Positions 22,575 to 32,007 of a DNA stretch of 64,000 nucleotides are shown here, piece after piece. Made by a program: the position numbers and the translations under genes. The DNA comes from an uncultured Alteromonadaceae bacterium (GTDB lineage Bacteria > Pseudomonadota > Gammaproteobacteria > Enterobacterales > Alteromonadaceae): contig CANLWS010000005.1 of the NCBI GenBank assembly GCA_947494925.1, forward strand, positions 370,423-434,422. Reading direction: 5' to 3'. How positions within the stretch are numbered: position 1 is the stretch's first letter; each line of letters begins with the position of its first letter. Below the pieces are notes generated by a model. It did no database searches. It had not been told where the DNA came from and saw only the letters and a list, made by a program, of their open reading frames with translations.

Positions 22575-22688
22575 GAATAGCCTACAAAAAAGCAACAAAA
22601 TACCGGATCAATGGAATGGCCTCTGCAGGTAACCACAGGCATACTTGAAAAGTAAGTTAACGTGACTATTGCCGAGGCAGAATAGGTT

Positions 22689-24269
22689 TTGCAGAAACTG
22701 TTTATCAGAATATATGGCAGCATCTTAGTTAGTATTATTTCTATACTGTTGATTTCGTACATCGCGCTGAATACTCTGAACCAGTATCGTTACGAGCAAT
22801 ATCTTAGCCGTGCGATGTCAGGAACCGTTTATTTGCTGACCCTAGGTGCAGAGCGACAAGATGGTGAAAAACAAGCTCGTTGGCTTGCTTTGGCGTCCTC
22901 ATTGATGGGAATAGACGTAAATGTTGACCTAAACACTGAACAATCAAAAACGACACAAGCTAGCGAGATAACGCGACTAAACAAGAATAGATTCCAAATT
23001 TCTCAACCACTATCACAGGACAGTGGTCAGTTAGTTGTGTCCTTCGAGACTTTGACAGAAGAAATACTCACAGCCACAGGTTTCCTACTTCTCAATGAAA
23101 TTGGACGACACCCGGTGGAATCAAGACAAAAAGTCTTTGAGCAAATTGCGGTAGAATTCAGTTTTCCGATCTCACGAATAGAGCGAGATTATTTTGATTT
23201 TGATAGTAGTCAGATAGAAAGACTCGACCGCTCAGAAACTATTATTGAATGGGACAAACGCTACGGACGAAGTCTGTCATTTAATGTCTATACACCTTGG
23301 GGCAATACCAATGACGTATTGGCCATGGGGCCAGTAAATGCATTCGATCCTTACCCGAATAATATAGTTTCAGGGTTTTTCTTTACTAGTATGCTTCTGA
23401 TGGCTCTCATCGTGATGATGATCATCAAACATATGGCAGCAAGGCTTCGTAAGATTCAACAGCAGGTTGATGCCATCAGTCCGGATTTTCCAAATGTTGC
23501 AAATAAAGGAGCAGGTGAAAATGACGCTATCACGTTGCTCAATGTGAAAATTAAAAGCATGGCGCAGCGTATCCAAAAACTGCTTGATGAGAAAGCCTAT
23601 ATGATCCGCGCTATCTCCCATGACTTGCGCACACCTATTTCTAAAATGCATTTTCGCCTTGAAGGACTCTCGGAGCACGTGGGCAAAGGTAACGTGATGT
23701 TGGGAGGTTGCAAAAAAGACCTGGAGCAGTTGAATAGTCTGATTGACGAATTGCTAACCTACGAAAAGCTTTCGGTGAAACAGAATGTTGAATTCTCAGA
23801 CATGGATATTTCTGACCTTGCAATAGAACAAGCTCAGAATGCCGGGATGATGTTTCCGGATCTGCATTTTAGTGTGGTGAATAAGCTACATAGAAAGATA
23901 GCGGTGCGTGGCAATAAAGTGTTGGTCAGCCGAATGTTTGAAAACTTGCTCAACAATGCTGGTCGTTATGCTAAGGATAAAATTCAAGTCATTCTCGAAT
24001 TGAACAATGATGCGCTAGTAATAAAGGTGGATGATGACGGATGCGGATTGGACGAAAATAGTCTGGAAGCACTTTTTGACCCCTTCTTCCAGGCCGACTC
24101 CTCAAGAGGAGCTGATTCTGAAGGCTATGGACTTGGGCTTGCAATTGTAAAACAGGTTGCGATGCAACATGGTGCAACAGTAACTGCCAGCAATAATGAA
24201 AAAGGCGGTGCCAGCTTTAGATTTACTTTTTCCAGCGAATCTACATTGCATCGCGAGAGCGAAAAATGA
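22689..24269 (+). CDS. Membrane sensor histidine kinase
   Basis: A 526-residue kinase. Membrane helix 1 is at about 5-28 and helix 2 at about 230-250, enclosing a periplasmic sensor of about 200 residues. HAMP-like region follows, then HisKA with the phospho-acceptor His311 (RAISHDLRTP) and HATPase_c motifs N (ENLLNNAGRYA), G1 (DDDGCGLD), F (DPFFQ) and G2 (GYGLGLAIV). The start must be TTG at 22689 because an in-frame TAG lies at 22683-22685 and the next Met comes after helix 1. Its stop overlaps the next gene's ATG (ATGA at 24266). The matching response regulator is the last gene of the same cluster at 26036. The stimulus is unknown. Confidence 0.92.
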   Translation: MQKLFIRIYGSILVSIISILLISYIALNTLNQYRYEQYLSRAMSGTVYLLTLGAERQDGEKQARWLALASSLMGIDVNVDLNTEQSKTTQASEITRLNKNRFQISQPLSQDSGQLVVSFETLTEEILTATGFLLLNEIGRHPVESRQKVFEQIAVEFSFPISRIERDYFDFDSSQIERLDRSETIIEWDKRYGRSLSFNVYTPWGNTNDVLAMGPVNAFDPYPNNIVSGFFFTSMLLMALIVMMIIKHMAARLRKIQQQVDAISPDFPNVANKGAGENDAITLLNVKIKSMAQRIQKLLDEKAYMIRAISHDLRTPISKMHFRLEGLSEHVGKGNVMLGGCKKDLEQLNSLIDELLTYEKLSVKQNVEFSDMDISDLAIEQAQNAGMMFPDLHFSVVNKLHRKIAVRGNKVLVSRMFENLLNNAGRYAKDKIQVILELNNDALVIKVDDDGCGLDENSLEALFDPFFQADSSRGADSEGYGLGLAIVKQVAMQHGATVTASNNEKGGASFRFTFSSESTLHRESEK

Positions 24270-24649
24270 CACCTTTAATTCGTTCATTACTATCTTTCAT
24301 TATCCTAATGGTTCTCGCCCAGTCGTCATGTGTGATGGCACAAGCACAAGCAGAAAATGACAAAACGAAGAAACAACAGAAATCCGAAATTGATTGGGGT
24401 GACTGGAACACCAAATCTGCCAGGACGCCATCCACGATAAATAAGAAAGAGGCTGTAAAGGCAGAACTGCGCAATTTAGACAACAGTGCTGTATTGAATG
24501 AAAATCAGGGCGTCACAACCCAAAAAGTAGATCCAGCAAAAATACAAAATAAGCAGAAAAAGATTAAGAACGTGAAAGCGATGATGAAAGAATTGGAAAA
24601 ATTAGAGGCAGAACTTAAACAGGAGATTAGAAATGATTCAGAATTTTAA
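24266..24649 (+). CDS. Small periplasmic coiled-coil protein of the two-component/TPR-barrel cluster
   Basis: A 127-residue protein with a clear signal peptide (SLLSFIILMVLAQSSCVMAQAQA). The mature part is Lys/Gln/Glu-rich; residues about 95-122 (KIKNVKAMMKELEKLEAELKQEI) have a heptad-like coiled-coil pattern. No known domain recognised. ATGA overlap with the kinase gene upstream and a 17-base overlap with the barrel gene downstream indicate tight translational coupling. A role as a periplasmic adaptor between kinase and barrel is inference only. Confidence 0.75.
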   Translation: MTPLIRSLLSFIILMVLAQSSCVMAQAQAENDKTKKQQKSEIDWGDWNTKSARTPSTINKKEAVKAELRNLDNSAVLNENQGVTTQKVDPAKIQNKQKKIKNVKAMMKELEKLEAELKQEIRNDSEF

Positions 24650-26021
24650 CTTGAATCTACTGTGCTTCTTCGTGCTGCTGATAAGCTGTTTACTCCCGAG
24701 TAATAATGCAATTAGTCAAACCCGTGATGATTTGTCGTTTGCCCTCGCAATGGAACAGGTCGAGTTAAGAAATTGGCAAAAAGCGCAGCAAATGTTGGAA
24801 CAACAATTAACTGAGAATCCAAGCTGGCTTAGAGCCAGAGTTGAACTGGCAAAAGTGTATGCCCATCAAGGAAAATATCGGTCCGCTCTAGAAAGTCTAT
24901 CCATAGTGCTTGCAGACGGTTCATTACCCCAGACGGTCAGAGACAATTTACATGACCTGCAACAGGAACTGCTTCAAAAAAGCGCAGCTGAGCCTGGCTC
25001 GGTTGAAAACAGAAGCGCTTCTCACCAATTTACACCCGCTATCGAACTTGGGTGGGGATTTGACGACAACGTCGCGTTTACCTCCGGGGACTACTTTTTA
25101 TTAGACGATCCTCTTTTGGATTCGGTCATTTATATTGATGAAAATGGTGAGGAATTTGTTTTTCGTGCTGATGGTTATGCCTATGATTCAGAGGGGAATC
25201 GCAGCTTTCTCATCGCGGATATGTTTGATTTAGGAGAAGCACATCTGGATACCAGTTATCTGGAATACAGTGCCGATTTCAGTTATCAATATACCAGTCC
25301 GGATAAAACGTTTAATTGGCGCGGTGAGTTTGTTGCCAAGGCAACAGATAATATAGAGTTTTCGGAATTCAACCGACGTTTGTTCAGGGCCACGACTGAG
25401 TTGAAATGGTCCTATATGGACAATATGAAATTCGGCTTGACTGGCAACGTTAGGTTGGTCAAACGGGATGGTCAAAAACAAGTTCAGAGTGAATCTGTTG
25501 CGCCATTTTTTACCTATTTTAATCCCTATGGTAGTTGGGAGTTTGGTCTCGATTTAAATCAGCGTAAATTTGAAAATACCAGTTATGTGCGGGGCGACTT
25601 TATATCGGAATTTGTCGGTTTTGAGACAAATAATATTGACCTGAGCATTAAATGGTCAAAGTTATATTGGGACAATCGCTTGTTGTTATTTTCTAAAGCT
25701 GAATGGCTAAACAGCAACGCCAGCGACGATCTTGACAGTACAGGTACAAAGTACACACTGGCTTTCGTCTTCAAGATGTCAGAACGTCTAAAATGGTCCA
25801 TGTCCATATATAATCTTGAGTTGGACTATGATGAAGATGTTCTGGAAGGTGCTACCTTTACCGATAAATCCAAGGAGTTCCGGACAAAATTGTCCTACGA
25901 GTTTGATGCACACTGGCAAGTATCATTGAGCGCCGAACGAGGATTACGCAATTCAGAGCTTTATTATGGTCTGCAATCAGACAAGAGTGCAGTAAAGCTG
26001 GCATTTAAATACACTTTTTAG
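24633..26021 (+). CDS. Outer-membrane beta-barrel protein with N-terminal TPR repeats
   Basis: A 462-residue protein with a signal peptide (LLCFFVLLISCLLPSNNAISQ). Residues about 30-115 form TPR-like helices (ELRNWQKAQQMLEQQLTENPSWLRARVELAKVYAHQGKYRSALESL, split here by description only at the level of repeats 1 and 2). The remainder, about 130-462, alternates aromatic/polar strands (YLEYSADFSYQY, LRATTEL-like, WEFGLDLNQRKF, WSMSIYNLELDY) and ends KLAFKYTF with the terminal Phe typical of BamA substrates. The layout resembles surface lipoprotein assembly modifiers (Slam, DUF560), but the TPR part is shorter. Assignment to Slam is not secure. Confidence 0.78.
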   Translation: MIQNFNLNLLCFFVLLISCLLPSNNAISQTRDDLSFALAMEQVELRNWQKAQQMLEQQLTENPSWLRARVELAKVYAHQGKYRSALESLSIVLADGSLPQTVRDNLHDLQQELLQKSAAEPGSVENRSASHQFTPAIELGWGFDDNVAFTSGDYFLLDDPLLDSVIYIDENGEEFVFRADGYAYDSEGNRSFLIADMFDLGEAHLDTSYLEYSADFSYQYTSPDKTFNWRGEFVAKATDNIEFSEFNRRLFRATTELKWSYMDNMKFGLTGNVRLVKRDGQKQVQSESVAPFFTYFNPYGSWEFGLDLNQRKFENTSYVRGDFISEFVGFETNNIDLSIKWSKLYWDNRLLLFSKAEWLNSNASDDLDSTGTKYTLAFVFKMSERLKWSMSIYNLELDYDEDVLEGATFTDKSKEFRTKLSYEFDAHWQVSLSAERGLRNSELYYGLQSDKSAVKLAFKYTF

Positions 26022-26035
26022 TTAGAAATGAAATT

Positions 26036-26722
26036 ATGAACAAACACAGCATACTAATCGTCGAGGATGATAAGGAATTGGCAACCTTAACGCGGGATTT
26101 TCTCAATCAATTTGAGTTTGACTGCCAAATAGAAGGTAATGGTGCCAATGCAATAGAGCTAATTTTATCAACTCAGCCGGATCTGGTTCTGTTGGATATC
26201 ATGTTGCCCGATGTGGATGGATTGCAGATATGCCAGCAAATAAAACAGCAGTATAAAGGTAAAATTATCATGCTGACCGCCCGGACAGACACCATCGATC
26301 AGGTGCTCGGGCTTGAATTAGGTGCTGATGATTATGTTTCCAAACCAGTTGAACCAAGATTGCTGTTAGCCAGAGCACGCGCCGTACTGCGCAGGGAAGC
26401 AGCTAGCTCCGCAACAGTCGAAGAGATCCAGCGATTTAATGACATTACGATTAACCGCCATAAACGTGAAGTAATTAAATCTGGGCAACCCATCGAGTTA
26501 AGTAACCCGGAATACGACTTATTTGAATTCATGACCCAAAATAGTGGTGTTGTGCTTAGTCGAGATCAAATTTTTAAGTGTTTGCGTGGTGTTGAATATG
26601 ATGGATTGAACAGACAGGTGGATATCCATGTTTCGAGTTTGAGAGCAAAGTTGGAAGATGATCCCGCTGCGCCTTGCCTGATTAAAACCGTCCGTTCAAA
26701 AGGCTACCTTTTCACGGGCTAG
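26036..26722 (+). CDS. OmpR/PhoB-family response regulator
   Basis: A 228-residue regulator. The receiver domain has an acidic pocket Asp11/Asp12, phospho-acceptor Asp54 (LVLLDIMLPDVDG), a Thr/Ala switch (MLTART) and Lys103 (SKPVEP). The C-terminal winged helix (about 130-228) has LSNPEYDLFEFM, NRQVDIHVSSLRAKLE and TVRSKGYLF. It follows the barrel gene by 14 bases and is the likely partner of the kinase at 22689, although the two genes are separated by two structural genes. Confidence 0.94.
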   Translation: MNKHSILIVEDDKELATLTRDFLNQFEFDCQIEGNGANAIELILSTQPDLVLLDIMLPDVDGLQICQQIKQQYKGKIIMLTARTDTIDQVLGLELGADDYVSKPVEPRLLLARARAVLRREAASSATVEEIQRFNDITINRHKREVIKSGQPIELSNPEYDLFEFMTQNSGVVLSRDQIFKCLRGVEYDGLNRQVDIHVSSLRAKLEDDPAAPCLIKTVRSKGYLFTG

Positions 26723-26760
26723 AGAAAGGCTAGCTAATACTCGGTGCCGAAGACATAAAA

Positions 26761-26781
26761 AAGCCGGGCAATTGCCCGGCT
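26761..26781. terminator. Bidirectional terminator between response regulator and lipoprotein genes
   Basis: AGCCGGGCAATTGCCCGGCT is a near-perfect palindrome, with six U on the minus-strand side and AATTGTTTT on the plus side. It serves the convergent genes at 26722 and 26801. Confidence 0.82.
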
Positions 26782-26800
26782 AATTGTTTTAATGTGATTA

Positions 26801-27253
26801 TTATTCTGAACGCTGCACAGATACAATAGGATTGGCAGTATCCGTAAAATCTATGATGAAGCTATAGGTACCTGTTTCTGTCGGCGTAAACTGAAAATTC
26901 CCTTGTGGATTATCACAACTTGCTAGCATTTTGTCGCTCAAGGTGAGCTGAACACTATTTAGCCCGTTGGCACTTCCGCAACTCATGCCAGGCGTCCAGT
27001 TCTCATCAGCAAACTTAAAATCATAAGGTTGACCGTCGGCTATTAATTTTGCGTCAGCAGCAAACAGGTTTTCACCGATTTGCTTTAAACGGTAATTTTC
27101 ATCCGCTTCCCACCAGGTAAAAACGCCTCGAACATACATTTCTTCATAGTCAATATCTGATTCGGGTATCAAATCTTCTATAAAGGTGGTCGAGCAGCCA
27201 CCAAGCAATAGTAAGCTCGCGACTAGTAGGGCATTAAACGACTTTGTAAGCAT
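26801..27253 (-). CDS. Lipoprotein with pullulanase/X25-like beta domain
   Basis: I start it at ATG 27253 (MLTKSFNALLVASL), preceded by an AGAGAG ribosome-binding site; the in-frame 27286 start would add 11 non-signal residues. The lipobox LLLGGC sits at about residues 16-21. The mature part (about 130 residues), with YVRGVFTWWEADENYRL, FAADAKL, YDFKFADENWTPGMSCG and GTYSFIIDFTD, resembles the small beta-sandwich modules found in front of pullulanase-type enzymes. Exact family and ligand are not certain. It lies 41 bases after glyS on the same strand but has its own ribosome-binding site. Confidence 0.68.
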   Translation of the reverse strand: MLTKSFNALLVASLLLLGGCSTTFIEDLIPESDIDYEEMYVRGVFTWWEADENYRLKQIGENLFAADAKLIADGQPYDFKFADENWTPGMSCGSANGLNSVQLTLSDKMLASCDNPQGNFQFTPTETGTYSFIIDFTDTANPIVSVQRSE

Positions 27254-27293
27254 ATTGGCTCTCTTTTTGGGAACGACACAGATCACAATAAAC

Positions 27294-29360
27294 TTAATTT
27301 AAAAGTGATATATCTGCACTAAACAAAAACAGTTGTCTGAGTTTATGTAAAAGTGCCAAGCGGTTATTACGCACTTCAACATTATCAGTCATCACCATAA
27401 CATTGTCGAAGAATGCATCAACATTTTGTCTCAGTTCTGCAAGGGTATTGAGCACTGACTCGTAGTCACCCTTCTCCAACATCGGTTTAACTCTGATTTC
27501 AATTTCCAGCAGTTGTTCCGATAAATTTTGTTCAAAGGTCGAATCAAACAGATTTGCATCAACATCAGCGTCGCCAACGACATCATTCTTGGCTAATATA
27601 TTTGCCACTCGTTTGTTGGCTGCGGCTAAGGCAGATGAAGAATCCAAAGATTTGAATTTCGCAACACCATTTACCCTGGCGGCAAAATCGGCCGGACGAG
27701 TAGGGCGTTTTGCCTCTACAGATTGGATAACGTCTACCTCTACCCCTTTATCCTGATACCAGGTACGGAATCTGGCGAGGATGAAATCAACAACTTGAGC
27801 ACACACCTCTGTATTCGTTAATTTGTCTTCGAAAAGTGCTCTGGATGCCTCTGTCAGCTCTTCAAGATCCAGGTCGAGGTCAAGTTCAACGATTATTCTC
27901 AAAATACCGATGGCGGCCCGTCTGAGCGCAAATGGGTCTTTGTCACCCTTAGGGGTTTGACCAATCCCGAAAATACCCACCAAAGTATCCAGCTTATCCG
28001 CCAAAGCGACAGCATGGCTTATTGGCGATTCCGGCAATGTATCACCGGCAAACCTGGGTTTATATTGTTCATCCAGAGCTTTGGCGACGAGCTGATGTTC
28101 ACCGTCGTGCAAGGCATAGTGCATACCCATTACGCCCTGAACATCAGGAAACTCCATGACCATATTGGTCATCAAATCCGTTTTTGACAATAAACCTGCG
28201 CGGTAAGCCACGGATTCGTCAGCGCCTAGCTTAGCTGCAATAAATTTGGCCAACTCGGCAATGCGCACAGATTTTTCTTTCAATGTTCCAAGCTGTTTTT
28301 GGAACAACACAGATTCAAGACTGTCGAGTCTTGATTCAAGCTTTTGTTTTTTATCGGTATTGAAAAAGAACTGTGCATCAGCCAATCGAGGACGAATGAC
28401 TTTTTCGTTACCATGAATAACCTGAGAAGGGTCTTTACTATCAATATTACTGACAAACAAAAAGCGTGATTTTAAACTCCCATTTTGATCAAGTAATGGA
28501 AAGTACTTCTGATCATCTTTCATGGTATAAATCAGCGCTTCTTTTGGTACCTGTAAGAAGCTTTCTTCAAATGATGCGGCATAGACTACCGGCCATTCAA
28601 CCAGTGATGTCACTTCTTCAAGAAGGTCAGCATCAAAATCGACTTTAGCACCTTCCTCTTTGGCTTTTGCCTCAAGCGCCGAAAGGATAAGGTTCTGGCG
28701 TTTCTCGAAATCTGCAACAACATGCTGCTCTTCGAGTTTGGTCAAATAATTATCAGCATGATCCAGATTAAACTTTTTATCGCCATGGAATCTATGACCA
28801 TATAATACTCTATCCGCATCTAGCCCAAGTACATTACCTTCGACTAGATCCGCACCAAACAGCATGGTGATACTGTGAACAGGGCGAATAAACTGCGTGG
28901 TTTTCGCTCCCCAGCGCATTGGCTTGGGAATTGGCAGTTTCTTAAGGGCATTCTCTACACGAGTAGCCAATAGGGCGCTTAAGTTTTCACCCTTGACTTC
29001 GGCTTTATGTAATAGCCACTCACCCTTGTCCGTTTTTAGACGAGACGCTTGTTCGATAGAAATACCATTCCCTCTGGCCCAGCCCAGTGCGGCTTTGGTT
29101 GGGTTACCTTGTTCATCAAATGCAGCGGAAACGGCTGGTCCTCTCTTTTCTACGACCTTGTCGAGTTGTTTCTCGGCCAGGTTTTCGACCCGCACAGCGA
29201 GACGGCGAGGAGATGCAAACCATGACACTGTGTCGAATGGCAGATCAGTTGCAGTAAACTCAGCAGTAAGGTTATCAGCAAAGGCCTTAGCCAGGGTTTT
29301 CAGCGATTTCGGTGGTAATTCTTCTGTGCCAATTTCGACTAATAGATTTTCGGTACGCAT
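27294..29360 (-). CDS. glyS: Glycine-tRNA ligase beta subunit
   Basis: The beta subunit of the alpha2beta2 glycyl-tRNA synthetase. ATG at 29360 ([20 protein letters not shown]) has an AAGGAG Shine-Dalgarno inside the end of glyQ and follows the glyQ stop by two bases; 688 residues, the family size. Contains the HD-like motif region and the C-terminal DALR anticodon-binding region. The upstream in-frame start at 29381 lies in glyQ and is not needed. Confidence 0.96.
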   Translation of the reverse strand: MRTENLLVEIGTEELPPKSLKTLAKAFADNLTAEFTATDLPFDTVSWFASPRRLAVRVENLAEKQLDKVVEKRGPAVSAAFDEQGNPTKAALGWARGNGISIEQASRLKTDKGEWLLHKAEVKGENLSALLATRVENALKKLPIPKPMRWGAKTTQFIRPVHSITMLFGADLVEGNVLGLDADRVLYGHRFHGDKKFNLDHADNYLTKLEEQHVVADFEKRQNLILSALEAKAKEEGAKVDFDADLLEEVTSLVEWPVVYAASFEESFLQVPKEALIYTMKDDQKYFPLLDQNGSLKSRFLFVSNIDSKDPSQVIHGNEKVIRPRLADAQFFFNTDKKQKLESRLDSLESVLFQKQLGTLKEKSVRIAELAKFIAAKLGADESVAYRAGLLSKTDLMTNMVMEFPDVQGVMGMHYALHDGEHQLVAKALDEQYKPRFAGDTLPESPISHAVALADKLDTLVGIFGIGQTPKGDKDPFALRRAAIGILRIIVELDLDLDLEELTEASRALFEDKLTNTEVCAQVVDFILARFRTWYQDKGVEVDVIQSVEAKRPTRPADFAARVNGVAKFKSLDSSSALAAANKRVANILAKNDVVGDADVDANLFDSTFEQNLSEQLLEIEIRVKPMLEKGDYESVLNTLAELRQNVDAFFDNVMVMTDNVEVRNNRLALLHKLRQLFLFSADISLLN

Positions 29361-29362
29361 CC

Positions 29363-30268
29363 TTACTGCTCCTTCTGACACATAGGAAAGCCTAACTCTT
29401 CACGAGTTTGGTAATAGCGCTCAGCGCAGGCTTTTGCCAGCGTCCTGACACGCAATATATAACGTTGCCTTTCTGTAACTGAAATGGCATGCCTGGCGTC
29501 GAGCAAGTTAAATGCGTGAGATGCTTTCATTACCTGCTCATATGCTGGTAACGGCAATCCAGCTTCAATCAACTTCTGGCTTTCCAGCTCACATTGATCA
29601 AAGGTCTTAAAAAGCGCATCCACATCAGCATGTTCAAAGTTGTAAGTAGATTGTTCTACTTCGTTCTGATGGAAGACATCACCGTAAGTCACTTTGCCCA
29701 TAGGCCCGTCTGTCCAAACCAGGTCATAAATGCTGTCTACGCCCTGGATATACATGGCAAGTCGCTCCAGGCCATAGGTAATCTCACCTGTAACAGGCGA
29801 ACATTCCAGCCCACCAACTTGTTGGAAGTAAGTAAATTGCGTAACTTCCATACCGTTCAACCATACCTCCCATCCAAGGCCCCATGCACCTAAGGTAGGA
29901 GACTCCCAGTTGTCTTCGACAAAGCGAATGTCATGAACAAGAGGGTCAAACCCAAGCTCTTCCAACGAGCCCAGGTACAGTTCCTGAATATTATCTGGTG
30001 ATGGTTTCAGCATTACCTGAAACTGATAGTAATGCTGCAGACGGTTTGGATTTTCCCCATATCGTCCGTCAGTAGGACGACGGCAAGGTTGCACATAGGC
30101 ACTACTAATGGGCTCCGGTCCTAACGACCGCAAAAATGTCATTGGGTGAAAGGTTCCTGCACCCACTTCCATATCCAGTGGTTGGATAATGACGCAGCCC
30201 TGCCTGGCCCAGTAATCTTGAAGAGCCAAAATAAGGCCCTGAAATGTTTTTATGTCAAACTTCTGCAT
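29363..30268 (-). CDS. glyQ: Glycine-tRNA ligase alpha subunit
   Basis: The catalytic class II aminoacyl-tRNA synthetase subunit. Translation from ATG 30268 gives [20 protein letters not shown], 301 residues as in other gammaproteobacteria. The conserved [19 protein letters not shown], [39 protein letters not shown] block and [22 protein letters not shown] are present. An in-frame Met at 30355 would add 29 residues that are not family-like. It forms a two-gene unit with glyS. Confidence 0.97.
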   Translation of the reverse strand: MQKFDIKTFQGLILALQDYWARQGCVIIQPLDMEVGAGTFHPMTFLRSLGPEPISSAYVQPCRRPTDGRYGENPNRLQHYYQFQVMLKPSPDNIQELYLGSLEELGFDPLVHDIRFVEDNWESPTLGAWGLGWEVWLNGMEVTQFTYFQQVGGLECSPVTGEITYGLERLAMYIQGVDSIYDLVWTDGPMGKVTYGDVFHQNEVEQSTYNFEHADVDALFKTFDQCELESQKLIEAGLPLPAYEQVMKASHAFNLLDARHAISVTERQRYILRVRTLAKACAERYYQTREELGFPMCQKEQ

Positions 30269-30410
30269 GTCACGCTGCTGATAATGATGAGTTAATAAAA
30301 AAATGCCCGCCAGTATACCTTTTGTCTTCCTTTGAATGTAGGCTAAATCACGCATTAATCAGACAAATCTGTCATTCTATGCCGTTTTATAAACAAGATT
30401 GGGGAGATTC

Positions 30411-30983
30411 ATGGAAAAAATTCGCTGTGGCTGGGTAGGTAAGGACGAGATCTATCAGGAATATCATGACAATGTGTGGGGCAGACCCAATTATGACAGT
30501 CGGGATTTGTTTGCCAAGCTATGCCTGGATGGACAGCAAGCAGGCCTTAGCTGGATCACTATTCTTAAAAAGCAGCAAAATTATGAAAAGGCTTTTCTAC
30601 AGTTTAATCCGGAAAAAATTGTCTTGTTTGATGAGGCGGATGTTGAACGATTAATGCAGGATGCAGGAATTGTCAGAAATAGATTGAAAATCCAGTCCAT
30701 TGTTAAAAATGCCCGGGCTTATCTGGAGATTGAAAAAGAGGGTACAGATTTTTCTACATTTATCTGGCAGTTTGTGGGTGGTAAACCTATTCAGAATGAG
30801 TGGTCTTCATTGGATCAGGTACCAGTATCAACCAAAGAATCCGACGCAATGGCTAAAGCACTTAAAAAACGTGGATTCAGTTTTGTCGGTACAACGATAT
30901 GTTATGCCTTTATGCAAGCCGTTGGCATGGTGAATGACCACACCACGGATTGTCATTGCTATCAATCTGTATCGGGAGAATAG
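30411..30983 (+). CDS. tag: DNA-3-methyladenine glycosylase I
   Basis: Base-excision enzyme for 3-methyladenine. ATG 30411 (MEKIRCGWVGKDE) follows GGGGAG by 5 bases; 190 residues. Family hallmarks are CGW near the N-terminus, YHDNVWGRP, the Zn-site HxxDCHC near the C-terminus (HTTDCHCY), and the helix-hairpin-helix GLSWITILKKQ region. It is divergent from glyQ. Confidence 0.95.
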   Translation: MEKIRCGWVGKDEIYQEYHDNVWGRPNYDSRDLFAKLCLDGQQAGLSWITILKKQQNYEKAFLQFNPEKIVLFDEADVERLMQDAGIVRNRLKIQSIVKNARAYLEIEKEGTDFSTFIWQFVGGKPIQNEWSSLDQVPVSTKESDAMAKALKKRGFSFVGTTICYAFMQAVGMVNDHTTDCHCYQSVSGE

Positions 30984-30989
30984 GGCGCA

Positions 30990-31445
30990 TCACATTCTGA
31001 AGCTCTGCAAATCAAAAGTTTCTTTCAGAATATCCGATTCCAATCGAGCTTCATGTTCTTCTCTGATTTTGTCTTGTTTCTGCCTCTCGGTTTTCGACAA
31101 TGCTTTGCGGGCATCATGAGTCGGTAAACCTTTGACCAATTCAAACAATTCAAAAAGGAATGGGTAGTCTTTTTCACAATTAGGCACGTTTTTAACAGGC
31201 AGACTTTCTAATAAATTGACCAGCCGAATAGCCCCTTCTGACAAATTACATTGCTGCTGTTGCATGGCCATGGAAATAGTTCTGATACTCTCGACAATCC
31301 GTTCGATACGATCGTTTCGTACCGCATCCTGTTTGCTGGTCTGCAGCTTTAATTGGTACAAGAGCCTGCCCGCATAAAAAGCTAAAGCAGCAACGATTAT
31401 CAAACCAAGGATAATCGCAATAATAAATAAATTTTGTTCAGACAC
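30990..31445 (-). CDS. DUF2489-family single-pass membrane protein
   Basis: A gammaproteobacterial family of unknown function. A membrane helix (LFIIAIILGLIIVAALAFYAGRLL split into one span) is at the N-terminus, followed by a charged cytoplasmic part ending in a coiled-coil-like SKTERQKQDKIREEHEARLE. I favour the GTG at 31445 (VSEQNLFII), four bases after the yihI stop; the in-frame ATG at 31478 overlaps yihI and puts 11 extra residues before the helix. In other genomes it also sits with yihI. Confidence 0.8.
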   Translation of the reverse strand: MSEQNLFIIAIILGLIIVAALAFYAGRLLYQLKLQTSKQDAVRNDRIERIVESIRTISMAMQQQQCNLSEGAIRLVNLLESLPVKNVPNCEKDYPFLFELFELVKGLPTHDARKALSKTERQKQDKIREEHEARLESDILKETFDLQSFRM

Positions 31446-31449
31446 CAGT

Positions 31450-31971
31450 CTACTCGTCTTTAAATTCGTCCATATCAATAGCGTCTAATTGCGCAAAAGG
31501 ATCGGTTTCAGCTGCACTATCTGCATCGGTGACTGATTCATCATCATCTTCTGCGTTAATCCCCAGCATACTGCACAGTTCCTTATGGCGAGCCATACTG
31601 CTATCGACAAACTCTTGATCGGCAGCAGAAAGTTTTATTTTGCGTTCGACCTTATCCAAAAGTGAAGAAAGGCGGCTGTCATTTTCCAGTGCCTCTAATT
31701 CTTGCGCAGGTGTAAAGTAAATCTTTTTCGGTGCTGGGGTAGATTGTTCTGCGACAATCAAGGGTATTGGTTTTTTACTTCCCACTCTGGGATCCATGTT
31801 CGGCTTGTTCGCTGCACGAACCATCTCTTCGCTGACACTATGCCGGCTCCCTGGGGCATTTCCTTTGCGTTTCTTGAGCTTTCCGCTAGGTTCTTTAGGT
31901 TTACGTGCTTCTTTAGGTGCACTGGGTACACCTATTTGCCCGATTTTACGGGACTTCTTTCTTCTTGGCAT
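31450..31971 (-). CDS. yihI: Der GTPase-activating protein YihI
   Basis: Stimulates the ribosome-assembly GTPase Der. The start MPRRKKSRKIGQIG is at 31971 (ATG); an in-frame ATG at 31983 adds four residues. The N-terminus is very basic (SRKIGQIGVPSAPKEARKPKEPSGK), the C-terminus acidic (DDDESVTDADSAAETDPFAQLDAIDMDEF), and it has the conserved KLSAADQEFVDSSMARHKELCSMLGI segment. E. coli yihI lies next to csrC and engB, as a related set does here. Confidence 0.93.
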   Translation of the reverse strand: MPRRKKSRKIGQIGVPSAPKEARKPKEPSGKLKKRKGNAPGSRHSVSEEMVRAANKPNMDPRVGSKKPIPLIVAEQSTPAPKKIYFTPAQELEALENDSRLSSLLDKVERKIKLSAADQEFVDSSMARHKELCSMLGINAEDDDESVTDADSAAETDPFAQLDAIDMDEFKDE

Positions 31972-32007
31972 TGGCACTCTCACAATGTTAATGACGGGGA
32001 TAATAAC

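Noticed and set aside
23674..23682. CACGTG inside the histidine kinase gene
   Set aside because: Flanking bases do not match the parS consensus, unlike the two sites in recF.
30269..30355. Longer glyQ starting at 30355
   Set aside because: Family proteins begin at [11 protein letters not shown]; the extension covers the upstream leader region.
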